NCBI GenBank assembly: GCA_948502395.1
Contig: CAOPES010000001.1
Coordinates: forward strand, 186,001-250,000
DNA: 64,000 nt
Direction of reading: 5' to 3'
Source: an uncultured Clostridia bacterium
GTDB taxonomy: Bacteria > Bacillota > Clostridia > TANB77 > CAG-508
This document shows positions 1 through 7,812 of this stretch, piece after piece. The notes under the pieces were generated by a model. The model worked only from the letters and a program-made list of their open reading frames with translations. It did no database searches and was not told the origin of the DNA. A program made the position numbers and the translations under genes. The first letter of the stretch is position 1. Every line of letters begins with the position of its first letter.

Positions 1-1
1 A

Positions 2-616
2 GGATGGGTTATAAAAGAAATAAACGATACAGCAACGGAAAACCATAAAAAGACTTGTTTAGATATGGCGTTAATGATAAGTGGAGTGCCTAATGTGACA
101 GACCAAGGATTTACAGACGCAGACAATTCAAGCGCATTAGAAAAGAAGTTCTTTCCACTTGACCAAGTTTTGCAACAAGCAGATAAGCTATTCAAAAAAG
201 AATTTTTGCGTATGTGGGAAATGATAACAACAAGAATAAACCTAAAAAAGGGTACAGAATATGATTTTAGAGATATAGAAGTAATATTAACAAGAAACTT
301 ACCAAGTAATAATCAAGAAATTGTTGATAATTGGCTAAAACTAAGAGGATTACTAAGTGATAAAACAGTAATAGACCATCTTCCATTTGACTTAGACAGT
401 GAAAGTGAATTAGCAGAGATAGACGCACAAAATGAAGCTAATATGCAAAAGAATATGGAAAATATGCAAATGTTAGGAAGTGAAGAAGATGGAAAAAATA
501 TGGAATTATCACAATCAAAAGATGATAGAACTAAAAAGGATATATCAAAGAATAAACAAACAGACACAAAACAACCTACAAACAATATTCAAGACACTAA
601 GCTTCAACAACAATAA
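2..616 (+). CDS. Phage portal protein, C-terminal part (5' end outside window)
   Basis: The frame is open from base 2, so this is the 3' end of a gene cut by the window edge; the ATG at 65 has no ribosome binding site and is internal. The visible part resembles the C-terminal third of SPP1/gp6-type portal proteins: a helical region around PLDQVLQQADKLFKKEF, then a polar Asn/Gln/Met-rich tail. By family, portal subunits form the DNA entry ring of the capsid and dock the terminase. The MuF-like gene overlaps its end and scaffold and capsid genes follow, the standard portal-MuF-scaffold-capsid order. The assignment rests on this order as much as on sequence. Confidence 0.68.
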   Translation, partial: GWVIKEINDTATENHKKTCLDMALMISGVPNVTDQGFTDADNSSALEKKFFPLDQVLQQADKLFKKEFLRMWEMITTRINLKKGTEYDFRDIEVILTRNLPSNNQEIVDNWLKLRGLLSDKTVIDHLPFDLDSESELAEIDAQNEANMQKNMENMQMLGSEEDGKNMELSQSKDDRTKKDISKNKQTDTKQPTNNIQDTKLQQQ

Positions 617-2120
617 TTTATACAGCATAGCAGACAATAAAACGAAAAACACAGTAAATACATATATAGAAGAATGGAAAGACAAAGGTTTGCTAAAAGG
701 GTACTTTGGAATGTTAGCTAAAAACATATATGGTAGAACAAGAGTAAAGAATAGCGAAATACTAGAATTACTCATATACGGAGCGTATATAGAAGAACAA
801 AGTAAATTAGACAAATACGAAAAGCAAATAATGCGCGAAGATATGAATTACTATTATCAAAGTGGGCAAAAAGAAGTTTTAAATACTAAAAAGAGTACAA
901 AAAAAGCATCGGTTATACTAGATGCCATATTTTTAGCTCTGTTAGATATGCAATTATACAATGGATTTACATATAGTCAAAATATTCAAGCGACAATGCA
1001 ATATAACGTACAACAATTGTATAAGCAAGTACTTATCAATATTCAACAACAAAAAGAGCTAGAAATCGAAAATAATGAATTTCAAAGGATATTAAATCAA
1101 CAACAAAATACAAAGTTGTATATAAATGGCGATAAAATATCAGGAGCAACAGATGCAATGCTAATAGGATTAAATAATTTAGCAAAAGCAGAAGGAATAA
1201 AAGAAATAGACAATAATGCACAAGTAAAGTTTATAGCAGTAATAGATGGAAAAGAAACAGATATGTGTCATAGCCTAGATAGGCAAGTATTTTATATAGA
1301 TAAAGAAAATGTATTTGATAGATATTATGGAGAAACTAAAAGGAACTTAAGAATACAAAGAATAAAATGTAAAGGGTTGGTGGTAGGATTAAATTTACCA
1401 CCAATTTCTCATCATTTTCATTGGTGTAGAAGCACAATTACGTATCAAATACCAGTACAACAAGTGGATAAAAAATTCAATATATTTAGTAGTACAGAGG
1501 AAAAGGACATTGAGAACAAGTATAGTATTAATAAAGCTAGAATAAAGGGAATAGATAAGGCTGTTCTTGAAAACATATTAGAAAATATGCAAAGAGTTTA
1601 TAAAGATTTTCCGCAAATAAAAGGAAAAATAAAGAAATTACAATCAATAGAACACCCAAATGGCGGAATGAATATAGAACCAGACTTAAAAGACAATAAA
1701 TATATAATGCAAATAAACAAAAAGTTCTTTAGCAATGAAAAAACAGCAAAGAAACAATATAATAAAGATTTAAAAGCAGGTTTCCATCCGAAAGGAACGA
1801 CATACAAGGATATGGGGATACACGAATTAGGACATAGCGTTACATTTGAAATTATTAAAAATAAATACAAAAATAGAAATGATATGACAAACGACTGGAA
1901 CAAAAATATAACAGCGAAAAAAATTGTAGAAAAAGCATTTTCAAACTTAAAGATTAGTGATAAACTAACACAAGATATGTTAAGAAATAATATTTCAAAC
2001 TATGCAACATTGAATTATGAAGAAACAATAGGAGAAGCTTTTGCAGATTATTATGCCAACAAAAACAATGCAAAGATTTTAAGTAGAGAAATAGTAAAAG
2101 TTATGAAAGGGATGGTTTAA
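489..2120 (+). CDS. MuF-type minor head protein with C-terminal HExxH metallopeptidase-like domain
   Basis: The N-terminal 300 residues resemble phage Mu gpF-like minor head proteins, ending with the typical His/Cys motif HFHWCRSTIT near residue 309. The C-terminal part, about residue 350 onward, carries HELGH near residue 445 and a downstream GEAFADYYA near residue 515, the two halves of a gluzincin-type zinc site. MuF proteins with C-terminal enzyme or toxin domains are known as phage-borne effectors; here the domain could be injected with the DNA or act in head maturation. An AGGAAG lies about nine bases before ATG 489; GTG 480 in the same frame is the alternative. The start lies inside the portal gene. 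The downstream small gene starts directly after its stop. Confidence 0.75.
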   Translation: MEKIWNYHNQKMIELKRIYQRINKQTQNNLQTIFKTLSFNNNNLYSIADNKTKNTVNTYIEEWKDKGLLKGYFGMLAKNIYGRTRVKNSEILELLIYGAYIEEQSKLDKYEKQIMREDMNYYYQSGQKEVLNTKKSTKKASVILDAIFLALLDMQLYNGFTYSQNIQATMQYNVQQLYKQVLINIQQQKELEIENNEFQRILNQQQNTKLYINGDKISGATDAMLIGLNNLAKAEGIKEIDNNAQVKFIAVIDGKETDMCHSLDRQVFYIDKENVFDRYYGETKRNLRIQRIKCKGLVVGLNLPPISHHFHWCRSTITYQIPVQQVDKKFNIFSSTEEKDIENKYSINKARIKGIDKAVLENILENMQRVYKDFPQIKGKIKKLQSIEHPNGGMNIEPDLKDNKYIMQINKKFFSNEKTAKKQYNKDLKAGFHPKGTTYKDMGIHELGHSVTFEIIKNKYKNRNDMTNDWNKNITAKKIVEKAFSNLKISDKLTQDMLRNNISNYATLNYEETIGEAFADYYANKNNAKILSREIVKVMKGMV

Positions 2121-2294
2121 ATGGTATTCAATCCTAGATGGTTATTATGGTTATCAGACGAAGAAGATGAATATGGAAACAGGACTAAATTAAAACCAGA
2201 TACACCAGAAGATATAAGAAAAGAATATGAATCACTTATAAAAGAAGAACAAAAAAATATCAAAAAGGGAAGATTAAAGAAAACAATATTTTAG
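2121..2294 (+). CDS. Small phage protein, 57 aa, unknown function
   Basis: The ATG follows the TAA of the MuF gene without a gap, so translation is probably coupled. The product is polar and charged, begins MVFNPRWLLWLSDEEDEYG and ends in a Lys/Arg-rich tail. I recognise no domain. Its stop codon lies inside the 5' arm of a hairpin that looks like a terminator. Confidence 0.6.
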   Translation: MVFNPRWLLWLSDEEDEYGNRTKLKPDTPEDIRKEYESLIKEEQKNIKKGRLKKTIF

Positions 2295-2320
2295 CACTTA
2301 CTTAACAGTAGGTGCTTTTA
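2293..2320 (+). terminator. Rho-independent terminator-like hairpin inside the head operon
   Basis: AGCACTTACT and AGTAGGTGCT form a ten-pair stem with one G-T pair and a four-base loop, followed by TTTTATT. It sits between the MuF segment and the Acb2-like gene and may attenuate rather than stop transcription. Confidence 0.6.
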
Positions 2321-2341
2321 TTGTGGAAAGAAGGTGTAAAA

Positions 2342-2554
2342 ATGGAAGAAAAAGCAAAAGAGTTAATGAATGCAGTTTATTTAGATAATGAAGAACAAAA
2401 GCAGAAGATTAGTAATACAAGGGAAGCATTTACGAAAGTGACGAAATTTGTATTAGAAAATATGAAAGACAGCAGAGAAAAGAGTTTAACACTAACAAAA
2501 CTTGAAGAAGCTTGTATGTGGGCAATTAAAGGAATAACAAGGGAGGAAAAGTAA
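2342..2554 (+). CDS. acb2: Acb2-like anti-CBASS cyclic nucleotide sponge
   Basis: A 70-residue protein starting at ATG 2342 (an AGAAGG lies upstream). Its C-terminal half reads SREKSLTLTKLEEACMWA, which matches the signature of Acb2 (phage anti-CBASS protein 2), where the motif runs REKSLALTKLEEA followed by a Trp-Ala helix. Acb2 proteins form hexamers that sequester the cyclic di- and trinucleotide signals of CBASS and so block abortive infection. The position inside the head operon agrees with phage acb2 genes, which usually sit among structural genes. I infer the function from the motif; binding residues have not been checked structurally. Confidence 0.78.
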   Translation: MEEKAKELMNAVYLDNEEQKQKISNTREAFTKVTKFVLENMKDSREKSLTLTKLEEACMWAIKGITREEK

Positions 2555-2555
2555 T

Positions 2556-2717
2556 ATGTGGTTATTAGTTTTAATATTAAGCATCAAATTGCAAATGCCA
2601 ACTTGGTACTGGATTATATTTACAATTTATACTACTTTAATTATGCCGATATCAGCATTCATAAAACATTGTATATTGGTAGAAGTATATAAAACAGGAA
2701 AAAAGAACGAAAAATAA
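2556..2717 (+). CDS. Small membrane protein, 53 aa
   Basis: Preceded by GGGAGGAAAAGTAAT, it starts two bases after the Acb2-like stop codon. It has one or two hydrophobic segments (LLVLILSIKL, then WYWIIFTIYTTLIMPISAF) and a basic Lys-rich C-terminus. No family recognised. Pairing with the Acb2-like gene suggests joint expression. Confidence 0.55.
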   Translation: MWLLVLILSIKLQMPTWYWIIFTIYTTLIMPISAFIKHCILVEVYKTGKKNEK

Positions 2718-2780
2718 GTTATTAAAATTTTATAATTATAAATCAAGAGCAAAGTCGACTAGCTCTTATTTTTATGCCCT

Positions 2781-2807
2781 AGACAAGGCTAAAAACTGTC
2801 TTTTTTG
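2781..2807 (+). terminator. Terminator-like hairpin before the scaffold gene
   Basis: AGACA and TGTCT arms enclose an eleven-base loop and are followed by TTTTT. Another weak hairpin (GAGC/GCTC) lies just upstream. No gene is visible between 2718 and 2876. Confidence 0.5.
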
Positions 2808-2876
2808 TTTGGTTAGATTTCCGTAAAAAATCAAAAATAGTTTGGTTATAACACCGTAAAAGTTAAGGAGGAAGTT

Positions 2877-3395
2877 ATGGAAGAAGATAACAAAGAAGTT
2901 TTGGAGACTACTGCCGAGAGTGTAGAAAAAGTTGAAACATCAAAAGAAGAAATAAAAACTTTCACTAGAGATGAAGTAAACAAAATAGTAAATGCTGAAA
3001 CAAACAAAGCTCTTGAAAAATATAAAGAGCAAGTTGAGGCAGAAAAAACAGAAGCTGAAAAATTAGCAAAAATGAAAAGTGATGAAAAGCTTCAATATCA
3101 GTTAAATAAGGAAAAAACTGAAAAAGATAATGCACTTGCTGAATTAAATGCCTATAAATTAAAAGAAGAAGCAATAAAAGTAGCAAGTGAAAAAGGACTA
3201 GATGTATCTTTACTTAATTATTTCAACTTTAAAACAGAAAAAGCAGAAGATATTAACACTAAAATTGAAGAAATATCAACTGCATTTAATAAAGCAGTAG
3301 AAAAAGCAGTTAATGAAAGATTAAAAGAAGACACACCTATAACAAAAACAACTAGTACAGCAGATAGAAAAACAATATCAAGAGCTAGTTATTAA
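2877..3395 (+). CDS. Phage capsid scaffolding protein (DUF4355-like)
   Basis: 172 residues, almost entirely Glu/Lys-rich and predicted helical or coiled coil from residue 15 to 150, with the FTRDEVNKIVNAE start typical of DUF4355-type phage scaffolds and a basic Thr/Ser-rich end. Scaffolds guide capsid subunits into procapsids and are then removed. AAGGAGGAAG precedes the ATG. It lies directly before the capsid gene, the usual place. Confidence 0.8.
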   Translation: MEEDNKEVLETTAESVEKVETSKEEIKTFTRDEVNKIVNAETNKALEKYKEQVEAEKTEAEKLAKMKSDEKLQYQLNKEKTEKDNALAELNAYKLKEEAIKVASEKGLDVSLLNYFNFKTEKAEDINTKIEEISTAFNKAVEKAVNERLKEDTPITKTTSTADRKTISRASY

Positions 3396-3420
3396 AAATA
3401 AAAAATAGGAGGAATTAAAA

Positions 3421-4386
3421 ATGGGAGAAAAAATTACACAAGAAGCATTAAATATTATGATGCAAGATGGTACAACAAAAGAAAATTTAAAAGAAGTATT
3501 AAATGGAGTGTTAGAAAATGTATCTGCAAGGGCAGTATCAGAACAAATCAAAGCTAAAAATGGTTCAGGTAATCCAGAAGGTGGAGTAATTGAATATAAA
3601 AGATTTGTAAATGCAGAATTACAAGATAAAGGTACTGCAAGAAGAGCAGGAGAAGGAAACAAAGTAAAAGCAAAACCAGTTAAAGTATATATTAATGATG
3701 ACAAAGAAATAGTAGAAGAATTACAAGGAAAAGACGTTAAATTATATGGTATTGACGGAATGGCTGAAAGAAGAAAAGTAAACCACCAATCAGCAATTAT
3801 AAGATACCTAGACAGAGAGTTTTTTAAAGAAATACTAAAAGGAACAAAAGTAGAAGTAAAATCTACAATACAAGATACAATTGATGACTTACTACAAAGA
3901 GCAAGAACATTAAAAAATGATTTCATAGATGGTATCGAGTCAGATATGCTTGTAATTGTAGTAGATAGCACATACAGAAAAGGAATGAAAAAAATACTTG
4001 ACGAACTACCAAATGGAACTGACCCAAAAGAACAAGCAATAGGTATGTATGACGGCGTAAGAGTATATGAGTCAATAAGAATGCCAGAAGGTGTACATTG
4101 TGCTGTTATGATTGATGGAGCTATTGCACAACCTTATTATGTATCAGAATATAGTGCAGAAAAAATACCATTTGACGATGCTGTAGCATTAGAAGATTAC
4201 TTATACAAAGGAACACAAGCATTAATGGAAGATACTATATTCTATGTTCAAGATGCAGAAGCAAACAAATCAAGAGCAAAAGAGCCAACAGTAGCAGAGA
4301 TAAAAGCTAAGTTAGATGAACTAGGCATTGAATATCCTAGCAATGCAACAAAAGCTGAATTATTAGCTTTATTACCACAAGAATAA
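3421..4386 (+). CDS. Major capsid protein with C-terminal HeH/SAP-like segment
   Basis: 321 residues preceded by AGGAGG. It follows the scaffold and precedes the connector genes, and its length fits HK97-fold capsid proteins. After the capsid domain (about residues 1-285), residues 290-321 form a short helix-extended-helix segment containing PTVAEIKAKLDELGIEYP and ending in LLALLPQE; such HeH/LEM-like tails occur on several Firmicute phage capsid proteins. The product is predicted to build the icosahedral shell. Identification relies on order, length and overall composition. Confidence 0.8.
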   Translation: MGEKITQEALNIMMQDGTTKENLKEVLNGVLENVSARAVSEQIKAKNGSGNPEGGVIEYKRFVNAELQDKGTARRAGEGNKVKAKPVKVYINDDKEIVEELQGKDVKLYGIDGMAERRKVNHQSAIIRYLDREFFKEILKGTKVEVKSTIQDTIDDLLQRARTLKNDFIDGIESDMLVIVVDSTYRKGMKKILDELPNGTDPKEQAIGMYDGVRVYESIRMPEGVHCAVMIDGAIAQPYYVSEYSAEKIPFDDAVALEDYLYKGTQALMEDTIFYVQDAEANKSRAKEPTVAEIKAKLDELGIEYPSNATKAELLALLPQE

Positions 4387-4402
4387 TTAAGGAGGCAATA
4401 GA

Positions 4403-4690
4403 ATGTTAGAAAAAATAATAAATGATTTAGGAGCTAATTACATAGAAGATAAAGAAGTGCTAGAAAATATATTAGAGGAAGTAAGTTCTATTGCCTTTAG
4501 TATTTCTAACAGTCAAGACATAGGCAAGTTATTTCCATATATCAAAAAGGCAGTAAAAGCAATGTACCTAGCAAGAGGTGCAGAAGGCTTACAAAGCAGA
4601 AGTGAAGGAAGTATTTCAAGCTCGTATGAAGATATAATAGACAAATTAAGAAATGACATTATTAAGAACGGATTAAGGAGGCTTAAATAA
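4403..4690 (+). CDS. Head-tail connector protein (gp6-like)
   Basis: 95 residues, mainly helical, with an SD (AAGGAGGC) before ATG 4403. The position just after the capsid gene and the all-helical character agree with HK97 gp6-like adaptors that join the portal ring to the tail. The next gene starts immediately after its stop codon. Assigned by synteny and size. Confidence 0.6.
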   Translation: MLEKIINDLGANYIEDKEVLENILEEVSSIAFSISNSQDIGKLFPYIKKAVKAMYLARGAEGLQSRSEGSISSSYEDIIDKLRNDIIKNGLRRLK

Positions 4691-5110
4691 ATGTTATTGC
4701 GAGATTTAAAAAAAGTATATATATCAACATATGAAGAAATAGAAGACCACGGAGAAACAACAAAGAAATGGAAGTTCAAAAAAGAAATACAAACAGTTGC
4801 AGAAATAAACGAAATGCAAGTTAAAGATTTAGATAAGCTAGAAGTTAGGCAGCTAGCCACAAAAAGCAACGATGGCATAGCATTTTTAAATTTACAGCAA
4901 GACGTAAACGAGCTAGACCGAAAGTCAACAGGAGAAGTAGATTATAGCATTTATAAAGGACGTACAACAATAGATTACCCCATTGAAAAAGGGGACGGAA
5001 TATCATTTAAAGATATTTCAAACACAAAAAATTTCGTTCCAGAATATCGAGTATTAGACAAAAACAAAATTGGCAACACATTTGTCTATAGATTGGAGAA
5101 AATGCAATGA
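4691..5110 (+). CDS. Head-tail joining protein
   Basis: 139 residues of mixed beta composition, in the slot normally held by the head-closure (stopper) protein. The AAGGAGG in the end of the previous gene serves as ribosome binding site. Its stop overlaps the next start in an ATGA arrangement (5107-5110), showing translational coupling to the gp10-like gene. No catalytic motif is visible. Confidence 0.6.
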   Translation: MLLRDLKKVYISTYEEIEDHGETTKKWKFKKEIQTVAEINEMQVKDLDKLEVRQLATKSNDGIAFLNLQQDVNELDRKSTGEVDYSIYKGRTTIDYPIEKGDGISFKDISNTKNFVPEYRVLDKNKIGNTFVYRLEKMQ

Positions 5111-5649
5111 AAATCAATTGTGAAGTGAAAGTAAAGTATAATTATAAAAAAATAAATGATATAATCAAAAACTTGCCACAATTTGCAACAGAATGCGTAG
5201 AAGATGTATTGAAAAATATACAGGGTTATGCAATAAGGCTAGAAAAAGGACATAAAGAAGAAGGGATAATAGTAGAAATGGTTGATACTTCTACTATGAA
5301 AACTAAAGGGCGTGTATATGCAGACCCTTCAAAATTTATGACCGAAAATGGACAATCTTATTTGTGGTTTGAATATTTTGGAACGCGGAGAATATGCCGA
5401 ACAAGGACATATTGGAAAAACCAAACACTTTATAGAAACTCGGTTATACTGAATGGTATATACCAGTAAATAAAGTAGGTAGAAATCTAAGTTATCCGAT
5501 TGTAACAATTGGACAAAGACAATTTTATGTTGCAGTTGGCTCGAAAGCAAACCACTTTTTGCGGAGATGCCGAGTTTGAAAGCAGAAATGAAAATATAGA
5601 AATAGCAAAAAATAAGCTAAAAAGTATGTTAAAGGAGTGCTGCAAATGA
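5107..5649 (+). CDS. HK97 gp10-like tail-completion protein read through three CGG +1 shifts
   Basis: Read without correction this gene stops at 5469 with a nonsensical tail. Skipping one base at each of three in-frame CGG codons (5386-5388, 5441-5443, 5562-5564) gives a continuous 179-residue product that ends at TGA 5647, overlapping the next ATG (5646) in a proper ATGA junction. The restored segments read GEYAEQGHIGKTKHFIET, GYTEWYIPVNKVG and GDAEFESRNENIEIAKNKL, resembling the FGTGEYAEQ..GKTKHF region of HK97-gp10-like proteins. The family sits between head stopper and tail terminator. Each of the three CGG triplets is in frame only because the previous one was shifted, which makes coincidence or simple decay very unlikely. 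Confidence 0.88.
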
Positions 5650-6032
5650 AACAATTAGGAGTAAAAGAATTTAGTGATATAGTTTATGAAAAACTAGACA
5701 GTCTAAAATATAAGCAAATATTAACTAACCCAACAACAGAAAGTAAATTTCCTTGTCTAGAACTACGCACACCATTAAAATCTACAAGAAAAACTGAAAA
5801 TGCAATCCCTATACTTACTATATTTCAAATATCTATAACTTGTTGGAATGAAAGCCAAAGAAAAACAATGGAAATGACTGACGAAGTCGAAATAAAACTA
5901 CAAGAATTTAATTTTACAAGGACAAATACCAGTCCTAGCATATATGACTCTATATTGCAAAAATATGGTATTACAATAACATTTGAAGTTCGTTATAATA
6001 GCATAACGAACTCTTTTGATTTTATAAGATAA
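5646..6032 (+). CDS. Tail terminator / minor capsid-type protein
   Basis: 128 residues starting at ATG 5646, four bases inside the end of the corrected gp10-like gene; AAGGAG is eight bases upstream. Its place between the gp10-like protein and the tail tube is that of tail terminator (gpU-like) proteins, which cap the tail tube at the head side. No conserved residues recognised; the assignment is positional. The gp10-like gene needs three CGG shifts to reach this overlap. Confidence 0.6.
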   Translation: MKQLGVKEFSDIVYEKLDSLKYKQILTNPTTESKFPCLELRTPLKSTRKTENAIPILTIFQISITCWNESQRKTMEMTDEVEIKLQEFNFTRTNTSPSIYDSILQKYGITITFEVRYNSITNSFDFIR

Positions 6033-6047
6033 TAAGGAGGAATTAAA

Positions 6048-6570
6048 ATGGCGACAGAACCAAGAACAAGTACATTAACAAAACTATTTCATGGAGATAG
6101 TTTAACAGGAGAACGTAGTCAAGTAGCATATGTCCAAAGTATTCCAGAGTTCTTAACAGCACCAGAACCAATTACATGGAGTGCATTAGACATTGACGAT
6201 GAAAGACAAGCGGTAGGAAGAAAGAAAGCAGAAAATCTAGAAATAGAAATAATATTTACAGAGGAGCAATATGACGAATTAAAAACAATAGAAAAAGCAG
6301 AAGGGAATCCATATTGGTTTATACAATTGCCAGAAGAAACATCAGCGAGTAAAAAGCCACTAACTTGGTATTTCCAAGCTAATATTCACGTTGGAATGTC
6401 TGAAATTGCTATCGACGATATGCTAAAAGCAAAAATAACATTATACAGAAATACTGCTATTGAAGAAAGCAAAGGATTTCCCACAGCCTAGTTCTGCTAA
6501 GAAGAGTGCTAGGAGCAGAACAATTAATAAAACTAGCACAGAAGAAATAGAAAATACAGAGGAGGCATAA
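6048..6570 (+). CDS. Major tail tube protein with +1 frameshifted C-terminal extension
   Basis: AAGGAGG precedes ATG 6048. The zero-frame product is 147 residues, stops at TAG 6489-6491 and resembles phi13-type major tail proteins (LTKLFHGDSLTGERSQVAY start). The +1 frame stays open across that stop to TAA 6568 and would add about 26 residues, SSAKKSARSRTINKTSTEE and so on. A likely slip site is TTT CCC ACA, where the proline tRNA can move from CCC to CCA; +1 shifting at CCC in tail genes is known from Listeria phage PSA. No CGG is involved, so I treat it as an ordinary phage-programmed shift giving a minor long form. Confidence 0.72.
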
Positions 6571-6602
6571 GCCTTCTCTCTTTTGCAAAGGAGAGAAATG
6601 AA

Positions 6603-7049
6603 ATGATAATAGAAACTAAAAATAAAACAATTAATTTAGTATTTAAAACAAGAAAAATAGTAGACATAGCTAACCTACTAAAAAACAAAAATTTTGAAAA
6701 AGCTTTTACGGAAGCTTATGCACAATGCGACTATAATGCATTGTCAAAAATAATATTTAAACTAGCCGAAGACGAAAACGGCAAAAGTATGTTCACAACA
6801 TCAGAAGACGTGAACGACTTTATAGACGAATGCAGAGCAGAGGGAATAACAGCATTTAATCTTTATGAAAGAATAGCAGAGGCATTGAATGAAGAGGGTT
6901 TTTTCAAAAAGAAAATGAACAAGAAAGAACTAAAAGAAATGACATCAAATCCTTTATTAACAATGGATATAGACAACTTAATGCAAAATTCATTGGAAAA
7001 AGCAGTATCCAGGGTAGTAGAGCAAGAAGCAGTAGCACAAGTAATCTAA
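6603..7049 (+). CDS. Tail assembly chaperone, short form
   Basis: 148 residues, helical, with AAAGGAGAG before the ATG. The location between the tail tube and tape measure genes, and the C-terminal LLTMDIDNLMQNSLEKAV region, fit siphophage tail assembly chaperones of the gpG type, which coat the tape measure protein. The frame continues one base back into the next open frame (7043-7420), which has no ribosome binding site, so a gpG-T type -1 frameshift is likely. A T_TTT_TTC heptamer occurs at 6898-6904, but the last 50 residues of this frame look genuine, so the actual slip probably lies closer to the stop. Confidence 0.65.
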   Translation: MIIETKNKTINLVFKTRKIVDIANLLKNKNFEKAFTEAYAQCDYNALSKIIFKLAEDENGKSMFTTSEDVNDFIDECRAEGITAFNLYERIAEALNEEGFFKKKMNKKELKEMTSNPLLTMDIDNLMQNSLEKAVSRVVEQEAVAQVI

Positions 7050-7420
7050 AAGGTCTAAATGATATTATAGAAAATATAAAAGAAACTAATAATCTGGTTG
7101 ATTTAATTTATTCTATTGAACCATTAGCATATTATTTTGATATGAAACCACAAGAATTTTGGAATGCCAGATTTTTAGAAATAAGTGCGTATTGTCAAGC
7201 ACATTTAATAAAAATAGTTGATGATTTAAAACGTGAAATAAATTTACAAGAAGCGGTAACTAACAAATTAATTAAAGCTGACAGTATGAGTAAAAAACCT
7301 AAAATAGAACTAATAAGAGACAATTATAAGGAATTATTTAAAGAAGAAAAACACGAAATAACCCCAGAAGATATAACAAGAAGAATGAGAGAAATTATGA
7401 AAGCACAAAAACACAAATAA
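7043..7420 (+). CDS. C-terminal domain of tail chaperone made by -1 frameshift
   Basis: Open in the -1 frame relative to the upstream chaperone, overlapping its stop. The stretch GLNDIIENIKETNNLVDLIY precedes the internal ATG 7142, which lacks a Shine-Dalgarno sequence, so initiation there is doubtful. The predicted product is helical with a Lys-rich end. By analogy with lambda gpT it would be joined to the short chaperone in a minor fraction of translation and recruit tail tube subunits to the tape measure. The exact slip site is not clear to me. Confidence 0.58.
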   Translation, partial: NLKGLNDIIENIKETNNLVDLIYSIEPLAYYFDMKPQEFWNARFLEISAYCQAHLIKIVDDLKREINLQEAVTNKLIKADSMSKKPKIELIRDNYKELFKEEKHEITPEDITRRMREIMKAQKHK

Positions 7421-7472
7421 CACTTGAATAATTTGTATAATAATGGTATATTTTTTATTGGAGGGGATAAAT

Positions 7473-7763
7473 ATGGGATTATTTGATAAAGGATATGAAA
7501 AATCAGCACAAAATTTATACGATGATGTAAAACAATATTTACAACCAAAAGATGGATTAAAACATATTATAATGTTAAACACAATGTCTAAAATGACAAC
7601 AAATGGACTAGAATGTGAAAATAAATATACAATACAAATAAATAGCATTATAGAAGAAATGCAAAGGAATAACTACGAAATTGTTGATGTGAAAATAGAC
7701 AACACATCATTCCAAACAACGGGAAACGCCTTTTTGATTAGAACTTTAATAATATACAAGTAA
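7473..7763 (+). CDS. Small phage protein before the tape measure, 96 aa
   Basis: GGAGGGG lies upstream of ATG 7473. Begins MGLFDKGYEKSAQNLYDDV. The C-terminal half has an alternating hydrophobic pattern (YEIVDVKIDNTSFQTTG...FLIRTLIIY) like small beta-sheet proteins of the DUF4177 type. No function can be assigned. A strong hairpin follows, so it may be a separately regulated unit. Confidence 0.5.
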   Translation: MGLFDKGYEKSAQNLYDDVKQYLQPKDGLKHIIMLNTMSKMTTNGLECENKYTIQINSIIEEMQRNNYEIVDVKIDNTSFQTTGNAFLIRTLIIYK

Positions 7764-7790
7764 AGCACTTACATATGTATGTGCTTTTTA
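7763..7790 (+). terminator. Terminator-like hairpin before the tape measure gene
   Basis: AAAGCACTTACAT pairs with ATGTATGTGCTTT with a T-T mismatch, followed by TTATTAT. The tape measure start is 24 bases downstream, so some readthrough is expected. Confidence 0.6.
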
Positions 7791-7812
7791 TTATGCTTTG
7801 AAAGGAGGAAAT

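Noticed and set aside
6489..6491. Tail tube stop as part of the CGG system
   Set aside because: No CGG nearby; a classic CCC-type slip explains the extension.
7142..7144. Independent start of the second chaperone gene
   Set aside because: No Shine-Dalgarno sequence and the frame is open upstream through the end of the first gene.
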